Shown here: positions 1-6,995 of the stretch, one piece after another | How positions within the stretch are numbered: the stretch's first letter is position 1 | How the letters are laid out: each line of letters begins with the position of its first letter | Origin: Erysipelothrix sp. | Lineage (GTDB): Bacteria > Bacillota_I > Bacilli_A > Erysipelotrichales > Erysipelotrichaceae | NCBI GenBank assembly: GCA_030152625.1 | Contig: JASLJD010000145.1 | Location: 1 to 39,458 of the forward strand | Direction: 5' to 3' | Length of the DNA: 39,458 bases | Notes under the pieces: model-generated | The model's database searches: none | The model's input: the letters and a program-made list of their open reading frames with translations, nothing else | What the model was told of the DNA's origin: nothing | Translations under genes and position numbers: made by a program

Positions 1-1358
1 CTTTCAAAAAAACCAGTTGCTAATCCTGCTAAATACGCTGCTCCCAACGCAGTAGTTTCAGAAATAATCGGTCTCTTTACATCTATATCTAAAAGATCTG
101 ATTGGAATTGCATTAGAAAATCATTCGATGATGCTCCGCCATCAACTTGAAGAGCTTTTAGCTTAACCCCACTATCTTTTTCCATCGCGTTTAAAACATC
201 ATGTGATTGATAAGCTATGGACTCTAATGCTGCACGAATAATATGCTCTCGTTTCGTACCCCGTGTAATGCCAGAAATCGTTCCTCGAGCATACATATCC
301 CAGTGAGGAGCACCAAGTCCTGCAAAGGCAGGGACAAGGTACACGCCGCCAGTATCATCTACTTTTTTCGCAAAATATTCTGAATCGGGCGCTTCACGGA
401 TAAAACCAAGTTCATCTCGAATCCACTGAATAACTGCTCCCCCTACAAAAATAGAGCCTTCTAGAGCATATTCTACTTTTCCATCTAAGCCTATCGCAAT
501 TGTTGTCAATAAGCCATTTTGAGAGATAACTGGTTTATCGCCTGTGTTCATCAATAAGAAACAACCCGTTCCATAAGTGTTTTTAACCTCACCTGGTTCA
601 AACGCTGTTTGTCCAAATAAAGCTGCTTGCTGATCTCCAGCGATCCCCGCTATGGGTATTTCATGACCTTGGATATTAGCATAACCATAAATTTCCGAAC
701 TTGATCTTACCTCTGGGAGTATACTTTGAGGAATCTCTAAAATATCACAGAGTTTTTCATCCCATTTGAGATTATGTATATCAAAAAGCATTGTTCTCGA
801 GGCATTGCTTACGTCTGTGATATGAACTTTTTTGGATGTGAAATTATAAACAAGCCATGAGTCGACAGTCCCAAACATCAATTGTCCTGCTTCGGCTTTT
901 TCACGGGCACCCTCTACATTATCAAGAATCCACTTTATTTTTGTTGCGGAAAAATATGCATCCACAATTAATCCGGTCGTTTCTTGAATGTATTTAGCAT
1001 GACCTTCTTCGATTAATTGTTCAGCTATATCCGCCGTTCTTCGACATTGCCACACAATTGCATTATGAATTGGCCGTCCTGTTTCACGATCCCAAATAAT
1101 GGTCGTTTCTCTTTGATTGGTAATACCAATTGAATCAATTTCCTCAACATGGACTCCAGATCTTGCAATGACATCATTCAAAACCGCTGACTGAGTCGCC
1201 CATATTTCCATCGGATCGTGCTCAACCCAACCTGCTTTGGGATAAAGTTGGCTGTATTCGGTTTGTGCAAGTGAGACGATATTTTGTTTTTTATCGAACA
1301 TGATGGCACGTGAACTCGTTGTTCCTTGATCTAAAGCAATAATATATTTCTTTTCCAT
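1..1358 (-). CDS. glpK: Glycerol kinase GlpK (3' end cut by window)
   Basis: Glycerol kinase phosphorylates glycerol with ATP to sn-glycerol 3-phosphate in the cytoplasm. The visible 452 codons start at ATG 1358 behind a CAGGAGGG ribosome binding site. Residues 10-17 (DQGTTSSR) form the N-terminal phosphate-binding loop of the FGGY kinase fold; ITNQRETT and a C-terminal DGGASSNDF segment are also typical. The family is about 500 residues, so roughly 50 C-terminal residues lie outside the window. The loop that carries the HPr-phosphorylated histidine in Enterococcus GlpK is short and reads YANIQGHEIP, without the YHFFG-type motif, so PTS phosphorylation control looks absent. It lies downstream of the dnaA-dnaN unit on the same strand but is separated from it by a terminator. 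Identification is secure. Confidence 0.96.
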   Translation of the reverse strand, partial: MEKKYIIALDQGTTSSRAIMFDKKQNIVSLAQTEYSQLYPKAGWVEHDPMEIWATQSAVLNDVIARSGVHVEEIDSIGITNQRETTIIWDRETGRPIHNAIVWQCRRTADIAEQLIEEGHAKYIQETTGLIVDAYFSATKIKWILDNVEGAREKAEAGQLMFGTVDSWLVYNFTSKKVHITDVSNASRTMLFDIHNLKWDEKLCDILEIPQSILPEVRSSSEIYGYANIQGHEIPIAGIAGDQQAALFGQTAFEPGEVKNTYGTGCFLLMNTGDKPVISQNGLLTTIAIGLDGKVEYALEGSIFVGGAVIQWIRDELGFIREAPDSEYFAKKVDDTGGVYLVPAFAGLGAPHWDMYARGTISGITRGTKREHIIRAALESIAYQSHDVLNAMEKDSGVKLKALQVDGGASSNDFLMQFQSDLLDIDVKRPIISETTALGAAYLAGLATGFFE

Positions 1359-1530
1359 GATAGCCCTCCTGTTTATTTTCTTTACAATTTTCATCTTTGA
1401 AATCCTAACTGGATGATACATTTTATTTTAAACTATTTTTAATTTGAAAATTCTCCCATCAATTAACTGGGATAGATCATAAAGCTACAGCTGTTTCTAC
1501 TATTTTAAATCTATCCTATTTAATAATAAA
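1359..1530 (-). promoter_or_regulatory. glpK leader/promoter region with a small dyad
   Basis: This AT-rich spacer must hold the glpK promoter. A dyad with arms TCCCA/TGGGA (1454-1472, 9-base centre) lies about 95 bases upstream of the start and could be an operator. I see no clear catabolite-responsive element and no riboswitch. The -35/-10 positions are not certain. Confidence 0.3.
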
Positions 1531-1568
1531 AAACCACAAAAAATCCCCAAATGGAATTTAATGTGGTT
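1520..1568 (-). terminator. Terminator of the dnaA-dnaN transcript
   Basis: Arms AACCACA and TGTGGTT (1532-1538 and 1562-1568) enclose a long loop with a weaker inner AAATCC/GGATTT stem. Read on the minus strand the hairpin is followed by TTTTATTATT. It lies about 80 bases past the dnaN stop and separates dnaN from glpK. Confidence 0.7.
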
Positions 1569-1647
1569 CTTTTGCCTTCAGTATCTTTGTTGGATTGTTA
1601 TTTTTTAAAAAAGAGAGTACTTTATTTTCAATATCCTTTAACTCTAT

Positions 1648-2772
1648 TTAATCAAAAGTTCTGACTGGCAAAACAAGTTGTAAAATACTGTCATCGTTTG
1701 GATCATTTAAAACAAAAGCTTGCATTTCCCCAACAAACTTAACGTCAATAACATCACTGCTCAAGGAACGTAAAGCATCAATCATATACTTACCACTGAA
1801 AGATATCTTTAAATAGCCGCCTTTATAGTGGACAGGACGCAAGACCTCTTGTGAAGATCCAATTTCTTGTGATCGGGAACTCAATTCTATTTTATCTTGA
1901 TCAGCTTCTAACTTAACAGTCCAATAACCTTCATTTTTCAAAAAGGAAGAACGATCGATTGCATCAATAAAATGATTTTTATCGATACGTAATTCAAAAC
2001 CAAACTCTTGAGGTATGAGACGGTTAATATCTGGGAAAATTCCGTCAATGAGACGTGATTGAATAAGACTGTCGCCAACATAAAATTGAACGATACGATC
2101 CGAGATCGCTACATAGACATCTTCATCGGATTGAATCGATTTTTTTACTTCGTAAAGATTATCAGCCGGAACACTGATATTAAAATCTAATTCTTCAATA
2201 CCTTCTAAATCTACGACTTTTTTAGCTAAGCGATAACTATCTGTTGCAACTGCGTGTAATTGATTAGCATCATTTTTAAAGTTAACTCCTGTAAAGATTG
2301 GTCGATCTTCACTGTTCGAACAAACAAATGCCGTTTGATCAATAATTTCTTCTAAGACTTCCCCTGAAATATAAAAACCTTCTTCTGGTTTAGTAAAATC
2401 AATATCCGGATAGAGTTCGGCTTTACTTCCATTAATCACATATTCCGCATGATTGGCACTAATTTGAGTCAAAGCTCCATCCACTATTTCAATACTGATG
2501 CGATCGTTATCAAGTTTACGAACAGATTCGATGGCATAACGTGAATCAAGAACAACTGAGCCTTCTTCGATAATCTCTAATTCGTTTTTGTCATCAGCAA
2601 TAATGACTTCCTGAATACTGATGCTTGAGTCACTGGCTGTTAAAATTAAACGATCCATTTGCAAGTCAAATTTAATACCTGACAAAATCGGTAATGGAGA
2701 AAAATTGGATGCAGCCCGTCCGACAGATGTGAGGGTTTTTAATAATGCATTTTTCTTTATAGTAAATTTCAT
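1648..2772 (-). CDS. dnaN: DNA polymerase III sliding clamp (beta)
   Basis: DnaN forms the dimeric ring that tethers DNA polymerase III and repair enzymes to DNA. The 374-residue product matches the usual length (about 370-380) of three repeated clamp domains. It begins MKFTIKKNALLKTL and ends with the typical LVLPVRTF strand that lines the partner-binding pocket. ATG 2772 has GGAGG seven bases upstream. It follows dnaA on the same strand, as in nearly all Bacillota, with a 187-base spacer that holds DnaA boxes. The usual next genes (S4-domain yaaA/rlbA, recF, gyrB, gyrA) are not found here; a terminator and glpK follow instead. Confidence 0.98.
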   Translation of the reverse strand: MKFTIKKNALLKTLTSVGRAASNFSPLPILSGIKFDLQMDRLILTASDSSISIQEVIIADDKNELEIIEEGSVVLDSRYAIESVRKLDNDRISIEIVDGALTQISANHAEYVINGSKAELYPDIDFTKPEEGFYISGEVLEEIIDQTAFVCSNSEDRPIFTGVNFKNDANQLHAVATDSYRLAKKVVDLEGIEELDFNISVPADNLYEVKKSIQSDEDVYVAISDRIVQFYVGDSLIQSRLIDGIFPDINRLIPQEFGFELRIDKNHFIDAIDRSSFLKNEGYWTVKLEADQDKIELSSRSQEIGSSQEVLRPVHYKGGYLKISFSGKYMIDALRSLSSDVIDVKFVGEMQAFVLNDPNDDSILQLVLPVRTFD

Positions 2773-2795
2773 ACAAGACCTCCATATTTGATTTG

Positions 2796-2804
2796 ATTAT
2801 ATCA
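2796..2804 (-). promoter_or_regulatory. Extended -10 promoter of dnaN
   Basis: The minus strand reads TGATATAAT here, an extended -10 element (TGn plus a perfect TATAAT). The expected start of transcription is near 2789, giving a leader of about 17 bases that holds the GGAGG site. No good -35 hexamer is seen, which an extended -10 does not need. Confidence 0.55.
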
Positions 2805-2847
2805 TATTTTTAAAGTTTAACGCGTGTGTTATTTATTTACTTATATA

Positions 2848-2940
2848 GTCATTAATACTATTAAGGCCTGTGGATTTGTTGACAAAACTAAAAACACCGC
2901 TTGTTTACTGGCTATTATGCTCTAAAACTTGTGTGGATAA
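2848..2940 (-). other. oriC: Second oriC element: DnaA boxes and DnaA-trio-like repeat
   Basis: Read from dnaA toward dnaN (minus strand), the spacer has a perfect DnaA box TTATCCACA (2940-2932) and a near-match AAATCCACA (2877-2869). The latter is followed directly by GGCC (2868-2865) and then by TTA-ATA-GTA-TTA-ATG (2864-2850), and more AT-rich sequence follows. Box, short GC cluster, then triplets with a central T on this strand is the layout described for the B. subtilis unwinding element (DnaA-trio). Function is inferred. Confidence 0.6.
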
Positions 2941-2959
2941 GTTGTTGACGTTTGGGGAT

Positions 2960-4336
2960 TCACCGAATTTTCTCTTCTAATTCATAGATCGCTTTAGCGA
3001 GCATTTGATCTTTCTTTAGGTTCTTTTCTATCTTGTCACAGGAATTTATAATCGTTGAATGATCACGCCCTCCAAAAGCTTCACCTATTTTACTATAAGG
3101 TAAGTCGAGATGTTTCCGACAAAGATAAATGGCTATGTGCCTTGCATTGGCGATGGCTTTCGTTCGTGCTTTTGATACAAGCTGAGCTTGCGTTAAGCCA
3201 TAATAATCTGCAACAATCCGTTTAATCGTTCTTGTATCCAATTCTTTACTTGGAATCGGCCGGCCTCCTGTTTTGAAAGCACTCATGGCAACATCCATAT
3301 CAATATAATCTTTCTGACCAAATTCAATTGAAAAGAATAATAGACGATTTAAGGCTCCTTCAAGCATTCGGACATCTTTTGAAAAATTTGATGCAATATA
3401 ATGCAGGACTTCTTCATCAATGATCGATGGATCTAAGCTTTTATGCTTAATCTTAAGTTGTAAAATAGCGAGTGATGTTTCAAATTCTGGTGAATCAACA
3501 CCGACTGATAAACCGGATGAAAAACGACTGATTAAGCGGTCTTCAAGCCCTTTTATTTCAGTAGGATGTCGATCACTGGTAATGACTATTTGTTTTCGAT
3601 TATAAATCAACTCATTGAAGATATGGAAGAAAATCTCATGGGACTTCTCTTTTCCTGCCAAGAATTGAATATCATCAATTAAAAGCACATCTAAGTCATA
3701 CATTTCATCTTTAAACTCTTCGATTGTTCCATCAGCGATGGTATTAGCGACTTGTCTTACAAAATCTGAGCTGGAAGTATATAAAACCTTTGCATTCGGA
3801 TCATTTTTCTTAATGTAATTACCGATGGCATGCAATAGATGGGTTTTACCCAGCCCTGAATTACCATATATAAATAAAGGGGTATAAAATTGACCTGGCC
3901 GATAAGCGCATCCTAAAGCAGCAGAATGGCTTTCTTTATTACTGGGTCCAACAACAAAATTATCGAAGTTTTGACTTGGCATGATGCCATCATCCTGAAT
4001 AATTTGTTGTTTCTGCTTCATCACTTGTGCCTCAATCATTTCAAGTGCAGATGTTTTCTCACTTTTATATTCACTTTCTAAGAAAATATCACAGTCAATG
4101 TTCTTTTGCTTGGTAACTTCACTTAAAGTATCACAAATAACCGGTTTTTCCTCAGATAAGATCACTTTTTGAAGATAAGTGGGCACGATGATAATCGCTT
4201 TATCTTCATTGAGTGAGGCTAACTGTGAGTCTTCAAAATAGGTTTTATAAATAGGCTCATCAAAATACTGACTGTCTTTGATAATCTGCTTGACATCTGT
4301 CCAGATATCATTCAAATAAAATTGAAGACTGCTCAT
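2960..4336 (-). CDS. dnaA: Chromosomal replication initiator DnaA
   Basis: DnaA is the AAA+ ATPase that binds DnaA boxes, opens oriC and loads the helicase. The 458-residue protein has a divergent domain I, a linker, then the AAA+ core with Walker A GNSGLGKTH (about residues 158-166) and Walker B LLIDDIQFLAGK (about 208-219). The C-terminal helix-turn-helix carries the signature GGRDHSTII. ATG 4336 is preceded by AAGGAGAAGTGAG. It diverges from rpmH across oriC, the standard arrangement in Bacillota. Its -10 region lies next to DnaA boxes, so autoregulation by DnaA is likely (inference). Nothing unusual apart from the divergent domain I. Confidence 0.98.
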   Translation of the reverse strand: MSSLQFYLNDIWTDVKQIIKDSQYFDEPIYKTYFEDSQLASLNEDKAIIIVPTYLQKVILSEEKPVICDTLSEVTKQKNIDCDIFLESEYKSEKTSALEMIEAQVMKQKQQIIQDDGIMPSQNFDNFVVGPSNKESHSAALGCAYRPGQFYTPLFIYGNSGLGKTHLLHAIGNYIKKNDPNAKVLYTSSSDFVRQVANTIADGTIEEFKDEMYDLDVLLIDDIQFLAGKEKSHEIFFHIFNELIYNRKQIVITSDRHPTEIKGLEDRLISRFSSGLSVGVDSPEFETSLAILQLKIKHKSLDPSIIDEEVLHYIASNFSKDVRMLEGALNRLLFFSIEFGQKDYIDMDVAMSAFKTGGRPIPSKELDTRTIKRIVADYYGLTQAQLVSKARTKAIANARHIAIYLCRKHLDLPYSKIGEAFGGRDHSTIINSCDKIEKNLKKDQMLAKAIYELEEKIR

Positions 4337-4359
4337 ATCTCACTTCTCCTTCATGTTTA

Positions 4360-4368
4360 ATAATATCA
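4360..4368 (-). promoter_or_regulatory. Putative extended -10 promoter of dnaA
   Basis: The minus strand reads TGATATTAT, a TGn-extended -10 with one mismatch, about 24 bases before the start codon. A dyad AGTCA-N5-TGACT (4387-4401) and degenerate DnaA boxes (around 4402-4419) lie just upstream and could mediate control by DnaA. Confidence 0.45.
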
Positions 4369-4399
4369 AAAAATAAAGATAAATCGAGTCAAAAAATGA

Positions 4400-4790
4400 C
4401 TTTCCACAACTTCTCCACAAAGAAAGCGATAAAAGAGCTTATATATAGTAGAGATAAGGGACTTATCCACATTTGTCCACAATTTTCGAAATGGGGATAA
4501 GTTGTGGATAATTTAATAACTTATCAACAGATGTGGACAATGTGGACAACAATATTTTTCTAACCATCTGTCAACAGCTTGTCAACTTCATAATAAAGCT
4601 TATTGAGTGCGTATAATGGACTTATCCACTTTTCCACAAATTGTGGATTAACAGTCTTGAATTACTTGTTAAAAGATTGTTTATTTATTCTTGAAAACTT
4701 TTTGTTAACAAAGTTATGAACATGTATTCTTCCACGAAAGTTTATAAATTGTCAACAGTTTCTTAAAAGAGGATAATATCGTGGATAACT
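4400..4790. other. oriC: Replication origin oriC, main DnaA-box region
   Basis: This gene-free region between dnaA and rpmH is dense in DnaA boxes (consensus TTATCCACA). Perfect: 4463-4471 (+) and 4503-4511 (-). One mismatch: 4473-4481, 4521-4529, the directly abutting pair 4532-4540 and 4541-4549, 4622-4630, 4630-4638, 4642-4650 and 4780-4788. The boxes form two clusters (4463-4549 and 4622-4650). Both clusters open with the same string GGACTTATCCAC (4459-4470 and 4619-4630), like the incA/incB clusters of B. subtilis. Between the last cluster and rpmH lies an AT-rich stretch (about 4660-4720). Together with divergent dnaA and rpmH this is convincingly oriC. Confidence 0.93.
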
Positions 4791-4800
4791 CGAATTATTA

Positions 4801-4829
4801 TTGACATTCACAGGAATATCCTATATAAT
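4801..4829 (+). promoter_or_regulatory. Consensus sigma-A promoter of rpmH
   Basis: TTGACA (4801-4806) and TATAAT (4824-4829) are separated by exactly 17 bases, a perfect match to the vegetative consensus, as expected for a ribosomal protein gene. A one-mismatch DnaA box (4780-4788) lies just upstream. Confidence 0.9.
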
Positions 4830-4892
4830 CTTAAAGCATTTACGCACACAAAATTGACGAGATCAGATTGAAGAATTGGAGGTGCTTGCCAC

Positions 4893-5027
4893 ATGAAAAG
4901 AACATATCAACCAAGTAAGATCCGCCGTAAACGTAATCACGGATTTCGCGCTCGAATGAAAACAAAAAGTGGACGTCGTGTTCTATCACGCCGCCGCAAA
5001 AAAGGGAGAGCGAAGCTATCTAAGTAA
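4893..5027 (+). CDS. rpmH: 50S ribosomal protein L34
   Basis: L34 is a small basic protein of the large ribosomal subunit. The 44-residue product starts MKRTYQPSKIRRKR and continues with the typical GFRARM and GRRVLSRRR segments, full length for the family. ATG 4893 is preceded by GGAGGTG. It is the first gene of the rpmH-rnpA-yidC-jag unit that diverges from dnaA. A hairpin with a UUCG loop and a T-run directly downstream probably limits read-through into rnpA. The gene is short but unmistakable. Confidence 0.97.
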   Translation: MKRTYQPSKIRRKRNHGFRARMKTKSGRRVLSRRRKKGRAKLSK

Positions 5028-5033
5028 AAAAAT

Positions 5034-5056
5034 GGTCACCTTCGGGTGACTTTTTT
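5034..5056 (+). terminator. UUCG-loop terminator/attenuator between rpmH and rnpA
   Basis: Stem GTCACC/GGTGAC (5035-5040, 5045-5050) with a TTCG tetraloop is followed by TTTTTT and preceded by a run of A. It fits an intrinsic terminator. Because rnpA starts only about 20 bases later with no visible promoter, it likely attenuates rather than blocks transcription. Confidence 0.8.
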
Positions 5057-5073
5057 ATCTTAGGAGGGAAAGT

Positions 5074-5400
5074 ATGAAGAAAAAATATCGCGTGACAAAA
5101 AATGAAGAATTCGACAAACTGATATCGAAAAAACGTTTTGTGGCAAGTAAATCGTTTACGGTTTATTACTATCCTAAAAAACTTACTTACGCACGAGTAG
5201 GGATTTCAGTACCGACTCGACTGGGAAATGCCGTGACAAGAAATAAGATCAAAAGACAAATTCGCAATATGCTGAGTGATTTTCCTTATTATAACTATCC
5301 TTTTGATTGTATTATTATCGCAAGAGCGAGTTTTTTAAAGAAAGACTACGAAAAAAACCGGAATGACTTGGAAAAACTCTTGAAAACGGTTAAAATGTAA
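5074..5400 (+). CDS. rnpA: Ribonuclease P protein component
   Basis: RnpA binds the catalytic RNase P RNA and helps it remove 5' leaders from tRNA precursors. The 108-residue basic protein shows the conserved RNR-type motif in GNAVTRNKIKRQIRN (about residues 51-65). It starts at ATG 5074 behind TAGGAGGG. Position after rpmH and before yidC is the conserved order. Expression probably depends on read-through of the hairpin just upstream. Slightly shorter than the B. subtilis protein, with no missing core motif. Confidence 0.96.
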   Translation: MKKKYRVTKNEEFDKLISKKRFVASKSFTVYYYPKKLTYARVGISVPTRLGNAVTRNKIKRQIRNMLSDFPYYNYPFDCIIIARASFLKKDYEKNRNDLEKLLKTVKM

Positions 5401-5436
5401 GATAGGTATTTGCTTAACAAGTGAGGAGTCGTTTTT

Positions 5437-6285
5437 ATGAAAAAATATAATAAGCTAATCATGCTATTAGGAGTACTGGTTCTTTTAGCAGGTTGTACAA
5501 AGATCATCGATCCAAAAACAGGACAGATTTTGGATGATATGATTATTTATTGGGGCGATAAATGGCCCTTTGGAAAAGAAGGTTGGTTTTCGACATTTAT
5601 TGTTTGGCCACTTGCTCAGCTCTTAAATTTCTTTGCAAGAAATATCGGAGCGACACTTGCAATTTTGGTCGTTGCAATTTTAATCAAGCTCATTACATTG
5701 AAGCTTTCAATTCAAGCAACAGTTCAACAACAAAAAATGCAGCTTATTCAACCAGAACAAGCACGTATTGAACAAAAGTATCGTGGACGCACTGATGATA
5801 ACGCAAAAATGCAACAGGCGATGGAATTACAAAAGCTTTTTGAAAAACATGAAATTAAACCGATGAAAGCGATGGGTGGAGCTTTTCTACAAATTCCAAT
5901 TATGATTGCGATGTATCAAGCTGTTATGCGTGCACATGAAATCATTACAGGAACCATTTTTGGTCAAAGTCTTGAAGCAACACCACTCGATGGATTCAAA
6001 GAAGGTAATGCTATTTATATTGGTATTTTTGTTCTCATGGTTATTGCTCAAGCAACATCCATGTTCTTACCACAATATTTAATGAAACAAAAAACTAAAA
6101 ATTACCCGGGTGCACAGTCGGCACAAGCCGCAAACCCAAATACCATGATGTTTTTCTCACTCTTTATGATTTCATGGCTTGGTTTGCGCTGGGGAGTTGG
6201 AATGAGTATTTATTGGATGATTAATGCGATTACACAACTAGCTCAAACGCTTTTTATTCAAAATAAATATGGAAATCAGGCTTAA
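5437..6285 (+). CDS. yidC: Membrane insertase YidC/OxaA (lipoprotein form)
   Basis: YidC inserts and folds membrane proteins, alone or with SecYEG. The 282-residue product has a signal peptide with lipobox LAGC (lipidated Cys20) and five predicted membrane segments. A cytoplasmic coiled loop follows the first core helix (KMQLIQPEQARIEQKY), the YidC/Oxa1 pattern. The buried groove arginine of the family, which follows a LI pair in the first core helix (LIR in B. subtilis SpoIIIJ), aligns with lysine here (Lys84 in ILIKLITLKL). ATG 5437 is preceded by GTGAGGAG. A perfect 16-base palindrome covers the stop codon. Confidence 0.95.
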   Translation: MKKYNKLIMLLGVLVLLAGCTKIIDPKTGQILDDMIIYWGDKWPFGKEGWFSTFIVWPLAQLLNFFARNIGATLAILVVAILIKLITLKLSIQATVQQQKMQLIQPEQARIEQKYRGRTDDNAKMQQAMELQKLFEKHEIKPMKAMGGAFLQIPIMIAMYQAVMRAHEIITGTIFGQSLEATPLDGFKEGNAIYIGIFVLMVIAQATSMFLPQYLMKQKTKNYPGAQSAQAANPNTMMFFSLFMISWLGLRWGVGMSIYWMINAITQLAQTLFIQNKYGNQA

Positions 6286-6291
6286 GCCTGA
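6276..6291 (+). repeat. Perfect 16-base palindrome between yidC and jag
   Basis: TCAGGCTTAAGCCTGA is fully self-complementary and can form a 6-bp hairpin with a TTAA loop. It spans the yidC stop codon and ends directly at the jag ribosome binding site (AGGAAGGAGAG). There is no T-run, so it is not an intrinsic terminator. It could be an RNA processing or translation-control site. Confidence 0.5.
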
Positions 6292-6306
6292 GGAAGGAGA
6301 GATTGA

Positions 6307-6921
6307 ATGAAGCAGTATACAGCCCGAACATTGGACGATCTACTTCAAAAAGCTGCGGAAGATAAAGACGCAGAAGTTGAAGATTTAGTTTATTATGTTA
6401 CAGAAGAAAAATCTGGATTCTTAGGTATTGGGGCTAGTGTAAGCGCTGAAGTCTTTGCTCCAAGTGATGTGAAAGCATTTGTTGAAGCATATTTAGAACG
6501 TTTTTTTAAAGGATTAGACTTGGAAGTAAAACAAGAAGTTGAGGTTCATAAAAATCAAGTTCGAGTGGAATTAAACGCTGATAACAATGCAATTTTAATT
6601 GGTCGTAATGGTTCATCTTTAAATGGTATGAATAATGTATTAAGAAATGCAGTCAGTTCTCATTTTAAGCGTCGTTTCTTTGTGAATCTTGATATCAATG
6701 GTTACAAAGCAAACCGCTATGAAAAAGTGAAACGAATGGCGCATCAAGTTGCTAAGACAGTTCAAAATAGCAAAGTTGATGCTTCCTTAGATCCGATGCC
6801 TAATGATGAGCGTCGTGTTATTCATCGAGAATTGGCGAACATGCCGAATATAAGAACGAAAAGTGAAGGAAAAGGCCGCTTTAGACATCTCAAAATTATT
6901 TATGATGAAAATAAAAACTAA
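6307..6921 (+). CDS. jag: RNA-binding protein Jag/KhpB
   Basis: Jag (KhpB/EloR) is a cytoplasmic RNA-binding protein linked to cell elongation in streptococci, where it pairs with KhpA. The 204 residues contain an N-terminal Jag_N domain (ARTLDDLLQKAAE), a KH domain with the GxxG loop in LIGRNGSSL (about residues 97-105) and a C-terminal R3H domain (ERRVIHREL, then RFRHLKI). ATG 6307 has GGAAGGAGAG upstream. It is the last gene of the rpmH unit and ends inside a strong terminator. Length and order are standard. Confidence 0.93.
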   Translation: MKQYTARTLDDLLQKAAEDKDAEVEDLVYYVTEEKSGFLGIGASVSAEVFAPSDVKAFVEAYLERFFKGLDLEVKQEVEVHKNQVRVELNADNNAILIGRNGSSLNGMNNVLRNAVSSHFKRRFFVNLDINGYKANRYEKVKRMAHQVAKTVQNSKVDASLDPMPNDERRVIHRELANMPNIRTKSEGKGRFRHLKIIYDENKN

Positions 6922-6947
6922 GACTTCCACTAGGAAGTCTTTTTTAT
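6920..6947 (+). terminator. Terminator after jag
   Basis: Perfect 9-bp stem AAGACTTCC/GGAAGTCTT (6920-6928, 6933-6941) with ACTA loop and a T-run. The jag stop codon forms the base of the stem. Confidence 0.92.
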
Positions 6948-6968
6948 GGGAAAAGCGAAGAAGTTTGT

Positions 6969-6974
6969 TATAAT
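6969..6974 (+). promoter_or_regulatory. -10 element of the pth-mfd-rqcP operon
   Basis: A perfect TATAAT lies 21 bases before the chosen pth start, directly after the jag terminator. The -35 region is poor. The leader would be about 15 bases. Confidence 0.5.
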
Positions 6975-6995
6975 TTAAGAACTGGAGTGATGGAC

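Noticed and set aside
1300..1316. CACGTG in glpK
   Set aside because: Neither flank resembles parS; a common hexamer in coding DNA.
1561..1647. A 29-codon open frame following the dnaN stop in the same frame
   Set aside because: No ATG, GTG or TTG start and no ribosome binding site at a usable place; it runs into the terminator. Treated as 3' untranslated sequence.
6101..6120. CCCGGG in yidC as an NBS
   Set aside because: Only the six-base core matches; the flanks do not.
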